DNA of 64,000 nucleotides, from the NCBI RefSeq assembly GCF_032854445.1, contig NC_088305.1, positions 15,069,606 through 15,133,605 of the forward strand. Reading direction: 5' to 3'. Positions 56,465-64,000 of this stretch are shown one piece after another. A program made the position numbers and the translations under genes. The stretch comes from Liolophura sinensis (lineage: Eukaryota; Mollusca; Polyplacophora; Chitonida; Chitonidae). The notes beneath the pieces are model-generated. The model was not told the origin of the DNA, searched no databases, and saw only the letters and a program-made list of their open reading frames with translations. The first letter of the stretch is position 1. Each line of letters opens with the position of its first letter.

Positions 56465-57715
56465 ATTCTAGTATATGGTGATTAAATACTGTGAACATGG
56501 AACACATGTTTGCAAAAGCCTTGCCCTAAGCTGGTAGATGGTGATCAAACACTGTCAAAAACACCATGTTAGCTGAAAGAGCTGCCCTTGAAGATGGAGA
56601 TCACATACTATGAAGAACACCATGTTTATAGTTGAAGCCTCGTCCTAGAAGATGGTGCCCAAATACTATGAAGAACACCATGATAGATGAAAGCCTTGCC
56701 CTAGTAGATGGTTAGTATGTTAGCAGAAAGCTTTGTCCTAGTAGATGGTGATCAAATACTATGAAAGACACCATGTTAGTAAAAAGTCTTGTCCTCGTAG
56801 ATGGTGATCAAATACTGTGAAGAACACCATGTTAGTAAAAAGTCTTGTCCTAGAAGATGGTGATCAAATACTACAACGGACACCATATTAGCAGAAAGCC
56901 TTACCCTAGTAGATGATGACCAAATACTATGAAGAACACCATGTTAGTAAAAAGCCTTGTCCTAGTAGATGGTGATCAAATACTGTGAAGAACACCATGT
57001 TAGTTGAAGCCATCTCCTGGTAGATGATGATCAAATACTGTGAAGAACACCATATTAGCAGAAAACCTTTCCCTGGTAGATGATGATCAAATACTGTGAA
57101 GAACACCATGTTAGCAGAAAGCCTTATCCTAGTAGACAGTGATCAAATACTGTGGTAAACACAAAGTTAGAGAATCCTAGTAGACGGTGATCAAATATAA
57201 TGAGGACACCATGTTAGTAAAAAGCCTTATACTAGTAAATGGTGATCAAATATCATGTTTTACCCATGACAGGTGAAAGCCTTGTCCTAGTAGATGGTGA
57301 TCAAATACTGTGAAGAACACCATGTTAGCAGAAAGTCTTATCCTAGTAGATGGTGATCAAATACTGTGACAAACACAAAGTTAGCAGAAAGCCTTGTCCT
57401 AGTAGACGGTGATCAAATACTGTGAAGAACACCATGATAGCAGAGAACCTTATCCTAGCAGACAGTGATCAAATACTGTGACAAACACAAAGTTTGCAGA
57501 ATCCTAGTAGACGGTGATCAAATATAATGATGACACCATGTTAGTAAAAAGCCTTGTACTAGCAAATGGTGATCAAATATCATGTTTTACCCATGACAGG
57601 TGAAAGCCTTGTTCTAGTAGACGGTGATCAAATACTGTGAAGAACACCATGTTAGCAGAAAGTCTTACCCTAGTAGATGGTGATCAAATACTGTGAAGAC
57701 CACCATTTTAGCTAA
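56465..57715. repeat. Minisatellite of about 57 bp with higher-order structure
   Basis: Unit: GCCTTGTCCTAGTAGATGGT, GATCAAATACTGTGAAGAAC, ACCATGTTAGCAGAAA. A longer block containing CAAATATAATGA, TATCATGTTTTACCCATGAC and CAAACACAAAGTT occurs twice, at about 57130 and 57460. Confidence 0.93.
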
Positions 57716-57729
57716 AATCGTTTTATTAT

Positions 57730-58300
57730 GTATATATTAAGTGAAATGTTCAGATTTTTTTCAGGTGTTATTTGGTATGTTAGATATATCACTTTTGTTT
57801 GATATTTCACACCTATAAACGGCATCAAAAAGAGAATTTTCTTTTACATGATATTCCAGTCTGCGCTCAGTGGGGTGACATGTCATAATACAAGTTTAGC
57901 CAACTCAAAAGTCGCACAGGCGTAGAGCTAAAAACATTGAACATATAAAAACGTTCAAATACTCAAAATCATCAGACTACAAATAATCGATAGAATACTG
58001 CATAGTGACAGTCGAATACCATCATCACTGTATTTTGTTTTACCTAATTCTGCTGGGGGCATATGGTGCTTGTGCTACAGGACATATAACTTACTACTGT
58101 TAGAATAAAATCCCAAATCCCCGTGAACTGACAAGAGGTCAAATTTCATTGGTTACATGTGACCATTTGCCAACTATTACTCTGTCATCACTGCTCTGGT
58201 TTTAAACTCACCATACGTAGGTATGTTTAGTACCAGGTGGTTTATATTGTGCAAATGAAGTGAAATTACACACTTTTATTACCAATCCAGCTTTTCATCG
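57730..58300. other. Non-coding stretch, nothing recognised
   Basis: AT-rich, non-repetitive as far as I can see, leading to the island at 58.3-59.1 kb. Confidence 0.35.
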
Positions 58301-58439
58301 AGCATAATAAGGATGGCACTTAATGACTCTGCTCCATGCTGTCCCTTATCCGTTTATACGAGTAGTTGTTTATTACTCTATGGTTAGGAAATATGATTAG
58401 GACATCTCAGGTCGATCATGTCACAGGATTAATTGGTAA

Positions 58440-59070
58440 CCAACCTATTAACACACAACCGAGGCAATTAAGGGAGCCTTACTTGAAGCAATTAAAGATT
58501 TTCCCCCTGATTTTTATTCTGAGGCAAATGAAATATATTAATTTTGCATTTGATGCTTTTATGTAGTTTTGATGTAACATTGGTTTTCATGGCATCTGCA
58601 GACTTAACATTTAGCATTCGGGACATTCCTCATCTCGCATTCATGAAATATTACTCCGACTCGGCCACATTTCTTCTCGATTCCAAAGATTCCTGCTCAA
58701 TATCTGTCAATATGCCACTGAAAAAGTCCCTCCATAATTTCTGGCCTGATATTTGCATTGCTGAGATGGCTGAGGAAAATAGCACTCCTACTTTTTGTGA
58801 CCGCTTTCATCATAATTAAAACATGCAGCACTCTGGCCAAGTAATCATCAGTTTCGTGCGCTTGTATTACTGTGCGATGATGGATCGGAGTGATATGTAT
58901 CCAGCCAGTTGTTATGTAAGTGAGGCACACTAACACGACTAAAGTGATAAATAGCCTCACGCATTCCGAGGCAAATCAGGAATTATGCTGACAGCTATTT
59001 GACAGGTTATCGCATAATGCCTATGGCCACTGGCATTAAGGGCTGGATTTGTCACTAATGGTATCGTTAC
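58440..59070. promoter_or_regulatory. Candidate conserved regulatory island
   Basis: Longest non-repetitive island of the right half. Contains CAATTA at 58465-58470 and 58489-58494, and a perfect POU octamer ATTTGCAT at 58751-58758. Both strands are open across about 58545-58960 (91 codons plus, 87 minus), unusual in AT-rich DNA. The plus frame after an acceptor-like CATCTGCAG (58601) reads protein-like (DIPHLAFMKYYSDSATFLLD) and ends at TAA 58817-58819, so a terminal exon is the alternative. Confidence 0.33.
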
Positions 59071-59494
59071 GTGAATCAGAGGAATAAACACACGTTTGCA
59101 ATCCATGATATTTATAACGCCAGCAGCACTCTTTCACATCACACTGTAAATCTAGCTCAGCCATAATTAATTCCAAATCATTCATAACTGTGTATATATA
59201 TTGGCTGGGGTTTTTTTTCTAGATTGAGACAAACAAATGGATACAACAGTATTGTACATGTAGATAAATATAACATTCTGCAGATAAAAGAGATCAGACA
59301 TATTTCAATATACCTTCCTCCTAATTCTTCTCGAAACACTAGATCATATGCACAACGGAAGTCTGTGAATCTGTGTCATTTTGAGTGAAGAGTCTACGTG
59401 TACAACAAACTGTGCAAATGTGTACCATTCCTTCACTTGTGAATTGTATCCACAACCTGTGAGTGCAGTCCGACAGTACTGAACTAATCAATAT

Positions 59495-59735
59495 TGATTG
59501 ACTGATTTATATGACGTTTCATGCCGTATTCAATAATATTTCACTCATACGATGGCAGGCAGCATTAATTATGGTGGGAGGAAACCGGGCACAGCCCGGA
59601 GGGAAACCCACCACCATCTCCAGGTTGCTGGAAGACCTTCCCACAATATGGCCGGAGAAAACTAATAAACATACATGTGGTTGCTGTGAGGTCAAGTCCA
59701 GCTCAAGCCGGCTTCCTCTCCCATCATACTTGAAA
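59495..59735. mobile_element. Two SINE family A fragments head to head
   Basis: 59495-59657 is a minus-oriented 3' half (ATGCCGTATTCAATAATATTTC to ATGGCCGGAGAAA). 59682-59735 is a plus-oriented piece (GTTGCTGTGAGGTCAAGTCC, AGCTCAAGCCGGCTTCCTCTC). Confidence 0.75.
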
Positions 59736-59739
59736 AGGT

Positions 59740-60670
59740 CATATTTGATCAAAAGCCTTTCATATCCAGTGAGACTGCCACAGCTACCTGAATTAACCAT
59801 TCTGATCCGAATCAGATAAAAGGGCTCTCTACCTGTAAGGTTTACAAAGCTTCATACAATCATCAAGTAATCCAGTCTTTAACTGTACTCGATTATATCT
59901 GAGCACAACCTGTAAAGACTCTCAGATCTTAACTGAAACACTTGTTTATTTTCGTTGTTGGTATTTAATACTGTGAAACAATATTTTATCATTTTACTGC
60001 GCCATGATATCAAGATTATTAAATCAAGATTATTAAATCAAAAACCATGGATATAAGATACAAGATCTGACTTCCAGTGTGTGGCCTAATTGTTAGTAAG
60101 GGGCTGACTGGCTAGAGCTGGGGCAATAACAACGAGAAAGTTGACTTAGCCAATGACAAAGAGCTGTTAAAATATCGACACAGTGGCTGTCTGAAATTAT
60201 AATGGCCCCTATACACAATGCACGGAATAACTGAATAGACCAGAATTTTGCTGAAATGCCAACATTATCTGACACAGAGTGGAGTGATTGCTCATGTGTT
60301 TACTATATCAAATGAAGCCATGCACTCAAACCTTACCATTTTGTGCCATGAACTACAGATACTGTGTAATTAATGTTTTGTGAGCCTTATCGACAACTGG
60401 AAGAAATGCAGCTATTCTGAGAAATGACTCTGCTGATGTCAGATTCTACTGACGCTTCACTGGGTGCACGTGCGTATAGCTATATCATAAATATTTAACT
60501 GATATGATCTTTACTTGAAAGCCTGGGAGTGGTTTGATCAGTGTTTCGATGTCAGATCATGATGACAGCTCGTGGATATACTGCCACAATAAAGCGAGTC
60601 CGACACAGAATAGTCACATAGTCAGGAGATGCAGATTGGACTGAGACTGGTGCGTAGAATATAAGGCCAA
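59740..60670. other. Non-coding stretch, nothing recognised
   Basis: AT-rich with a duplicated AAGATTATTAAATCAA near 60011-60042. No supported exon. Confidence 0.4.
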
Positions 60671-60675
60671 GTGAT

Positions 60676-60955
60676 CGCTCTCGTGGCCTAATGTTTAGAG
60701 TCTTCGCATCAAAGTTGGGAGACCTGAGGTCAAACCAGGGCCGTTTTACACCAAAAACTTTAAAAATGATACTTGTTGCTGCCTTGCTTGGCACTCAGCA
60801 CTGAGAGGTTAGGGCAAGGAAACATGACTAGCAGGCCTGTGACTACATGTAGGTGGGGTGTCATGTCTGGAATCTATGGAACAATATGCATCAGTGGCGG
60901 CAGCACTGGGGGCAACTGACGCAGATGATCAGGTGCTGTTTTTAATCAATCAACT
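60676..60955 (+). mobile_element. SINE family C, second copy, 3' truncated
   Basis: CTCGTGGCCTAATGTTTAGAG (A box side), GAGGTCAAACCAGGGCC (B box side) and ACCAAAAACTTTAAAAATGA followed by GCACTCAGCACTGAGAGG, parallel to the copy at 53.9 kb. Confidence 0.8.
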
Positions 60956-61089
60956 CGCGCACATGTGCTTGCGTCCACAAATGTGCTTGCGTCCAGTTTG
61001 TCGCAGCTGCTCCCAGTGATGCATCACATGATATGATTTAATACAAAGTGTTAGGACTGTAATTTTAGCTTTACTTTTAATACTAAAAT

Positions 61090-61423
61090 GGTGAGTGAGT
61101 GAGTGCTTGGGGTTTAACGTCGTACTTAAGATTTTCAGTCATAAGACGACGAAGGAATTCTTAGAGTGCATGTAATGTGCCTCTTTGTTGCAGGACGGAT
61201 TTCCACCACTCTTTTATCTAGAGCTGCTTCACTGAGATGCCTTACCGAAGGCAAGTAAGCCGCCCCGCTTGAGCCATTATACTAATAAGGATCAACCAGT
61301 CGTTGCGCTATCTCCTTCATGTTGAATGCCAAGAAAGAAAGTTACAACTTCCTCTTTTAAGGTCTTAGGTGTGGCTTGACCCAGGATTGAACCTGGATCT
61401 ACTGCTCCCGAAGTGGTAATAAT
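61090..61423 (-). mobile_element. SINE family B, near full length
   Basis: GAGTGAGTGAGTGCTTGGGG, TTTTCAGTCATAAGACGACG, CAACCAGTCGTTGCGCTATC and GACCCAGGATTGAACCTGG. The extreme tRNA-like end is missing. Its body frame has a stop. Confidence 0.9.
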
Positions 61424-61572
61424 AAAATGGGAATTATAACATAGGTGCGGAACATGTGTTAATGTATAAAGTCGCCCACATCATGAACAGGTCACATGAC
61501 AATTGTATCTACATGCTCACAGTTGCGATCAATCGTAGTCGACATATGCACACCAAAACTGAATCTGATCAG

Positions 61573-61823
61573 ACTTACCGAAGGCTTACCGAAGGCATGT
61601 AAGCCAGCCCACCCAAGCCATTATACTGATACGTGTCAACCAGTTGCACTCTCTCCTTCTTGCTGAGTGCCACATAAAATCTAAGTGAATTTTTCACCTA
61701 TATGACGTGCTTAACGCCAAGTTACAACTTTCTCTTTCAAACTCTTGTGACTCGACCCAGGATTGATCCTGGATCTACCCCTCCCGAAGCAGGTGTTCTA
61801 CTAACTGTGCTATCTGGGCCGGT
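61573..61823 (-). mobile_element. SINE family B, rearranged copy
   Basis: CTTACCGAAGGC is duplicated at the left. The body up to TTGCTGAGTGCC is followed by ACATAAAATCTAAGTGAATT, then AAGTTACAAC and the head CTACTAACTGTGCTATCTGGGCC. Confidence 0.85.
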
Positions 61824-61829
61824 AAGGAG

Positions 61830-62165
61830 AAATGAGGCTTAAATCAGCACAAGTACATGCTAATTGCATGCTCACTAAAATATACCATTAAATCATACTT
61901 TAATGAAGACGCATTGTGATAGTTGTAGTTTTGAAATATATTGTCACTCATAACACTAATATGTCTTAGGCATGCGGTTTGCGCCGTCGATCCAGGGTAC
62001 TGTTAAATGGTCCAGAACAGCAGTGAAAAGGCCACGTTTTGTTTGGAGATGGCTGAAACTCAGAGAAACTCATCATAACTCATCAGAGTGAAGCTTAATT
62101 TATGATGTATCAAGGTCCAATTCTACATGCATAACTTGTTTTGAAAAAAAAATATGAACAACTGT
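61830..62165. other. Non-coding stretch, nothing recognised
   Basis: AT-rich DNA between a SINE and the terminal array. No exon or repeat recognised. Confidence 0.4.
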
Positions 62166-62172
62166 TTCACTC

Positions 62173-64000
62173 GTGATGGACACTAGCTGATAGCTGGACA
62201 GATGATGGTTAAACCTACATGCAGTTATAGGTGTGTTTCAGTACCTGAGATGGACACTAGCTGATAGCTGGACAGATGATGGTTAAACCTACATCCAGTT
62301 ATAGATGTGTTTCAGTACCTGAGATGGACACTGGCTGATAGCTGGACAGATGATGGTTAAACCTACATGCAGTTATAGATGTGTTTCAGTACCTGAGATG
62401 GACACTAGCTGATAGCTGGACAGATGATGGTTAAACCTACATGCAGTTATAGATGTGTTTCAGTACCTGAGATGGACACTAGCTGATAGCTGGACAGATG
62501 ATGGTTAAACCTACATCCAGTTACAGATGTGTTTCAGTACCTGAGATGGACAGTAGCTGATAGCTGGACAGATGATGGTTAAACCTACATCCAGTTATAG
62601 ATGTGTTTCAGTACCTGAGATGGACACTAGCTGATAGCTGGACAGATCATGGTTAAACCTACATCCAGTTACAGATGTGTTTCAGTACCTGAGATGGACA
62701 CTAGCTGATAGCTGGACAGATGATGGTTAAACCTACATCCAGTTACAGATGTGTTTCAGTACCTGAGATGGACACTAGCTGATAGCTGGACAGATCATGG
62801 TTAAACCTACATGCAGTTATAGATGTCATTCGGCACCTGAGATGGACACTAGCTGATAGCTGGACAGATGATGGTTAAACCTACATGCAGTTATAGATGT
62901 GTTTCAGTACCTGAGATGGACACTAGCTGATAGCTGGACAGATCATGGTTAAACCTACATCCAGTTATAGGTGTGTTTCAGTACCTGAGATGGACAGTAG
63001 CTGATAGCTGGACAGATGATGGTTAAACCTACATCCAGTTATAGATGTCATTTGGCACCTGAGATGGACACTAGCTGATAGCTGGACAGATGATGGTTAA
63101 ACCTACATCCAGTTATAGATGTCATTCGGTACCTGAGATGGACAGTAGCTGATAGCTGGACAGATGATGGTTAAATATACATGCAGTTATAGATGTCATT
63201 CGGCACCTGAGATGGACACTAGCTGATAGCTGGACAGATCATGGTTAAACCTACATGCAGTTATAGATGTCATTCGGCACCTGAGATGGACACTAGCTGA
63301 TAGCTGGACAGATCATGGTAAAACCTACATGCAGTTATAGGTGTGTTTCAGTACCTGAGATGGACACTAGCTGATAGCTGGACAGATGATGGTTAAACCT
63401 ACATCCAGTTATAGATGTGTTTCAGTACCTGAGATGGACACTAGCTGATAGCTGGACAGATGATGGTTAAACCTACATGCAGTTATAGATGTCATTCGGC
63501 ACCTGAGATGGACACTAGCTGATAGCTGGACAGATGATGGTTAAACCTACATCCAGTTATAGATGTGTTTCAGTACCTGAGATAGACACTAGCTGATAGC
63601 TGGACAGATGATGGTTAAACCTACATGCAGTTATAGATGTGTTTCAGTACCTGAGATGGACACTAGCTGATAGCTGGACAGATGATGGTTAAACCTACAT
63701 CCAGTTATAGATGTGTTTCAGTACCTGAGATGGACACTAGCTGATAGCTGGACAGATGATGGTTAAACCTACATGCAGTTATAGATGTGTTTCAGTACCT
63801 GAGATGGACAGTAGCTGATAGCTGGACAGATGATGGTAAAACCTACATCCAGTTACAGATGTGTTTCAGTACCTGAGATGGACAGTAGCTGATAGCTGGA
63901 CAGATGATGGTTAAACCTACATGCAGTTATAGGTGTGTTTCAGTACCTGAGATGGACACTAGCTGATAGCTGGACAGATGATGGTAAAACCTACATCCAG
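62173..64000. repeat. Minisatellite, 74-bp unit, about 25 copies, continuing past the window
   Basis: Unit: GAGATGGACACTAGCTGATA, GCTGGACAGATGATGGTTAA, ACCTACATGCAGTTATAGAT, GTGTTTCAGTACCT. Variants mix independently: CATGCAG/CATCCAG, GATGAT/GATCAT, GTGTTTCAGTACC/GTCATTCGGCACC. Confidence 0.98.

Noticed and set aside
57000-57110. Repeating MVFFTVFDHHLPGKGF-type minus ORF
   Set aside because: Translation of the 57-bp minisatellite.

Overview
The window looks like nuclear DNA of a lophotrochozoan animal, most likely a mollusc. It is AT-rich, has genes split by GT-AG introns, and is packed with tRNA-derived SINEs of the kind common in gastropods and bivalves (3' ends like GGCGTTAAACACCAATCAAATAAAT), with MITE-like elements and very many minisatellites. 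No bacterial, phage or CRISPR feature is visible. The taxon call is inference from the repeats, not from a species marker.

Three genes can be supported by splice sites and reading frame. (1) About 2.94-6.96 kb, plus strand: a small secreted cysteine-rich peptide with a signal-peptide exon and two duplicated six-cysteine exons, preceded by a TATA box and followed by poly(A) signals. (2) 12.96-14.64 kb, plus strand: a 72-residue secreted peptide with a CX3C-X10-CX3C core, in three exons. Both look like host-defence peptides; this is inferred from architecture. (3) 17.8-27.3 kb, minus strand: six coding exons of an orthologue of human C7orf25 (UPF0415, DUF1308 PIN-like domain). Its N-terminal exon or exons were not found.

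Region by region: 0-12.9 kb holds gene 1, several SINEs and a MITE; 13-15.6 kb holds gene 2, a SINE and two MITEs; 17.8-27.3 kb holds the C7orf25-like gene, whose introns carry SINEs and tandem arrays; 28.1-31.2 kb is a 42-bp minisatellite of roughly 74 copies that creates long false ORFs on both strands; 31.3-64 kb has no confidently identified gene but contains many SINE copies, about a dozen minisatellites, and several non-repetitive islands (near 33.0, 38.3, 38.8, 51.1 and 58.5-59.0 kb) that look like conserved regulatory DNA. Three isolated exon-like frames (42.6 kb plus, 45.2 kb minus, 49.0 kb plus) have good splice signals but no recognised homologue. The window ends inside a 74-bp tandem array.

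The two small peptides could act together in innate defence. The C7orf25-like gene is unrelated housekeeping-type cell biology. Most long ORFs come from tandem repeats or SINE bodies and are not genes.
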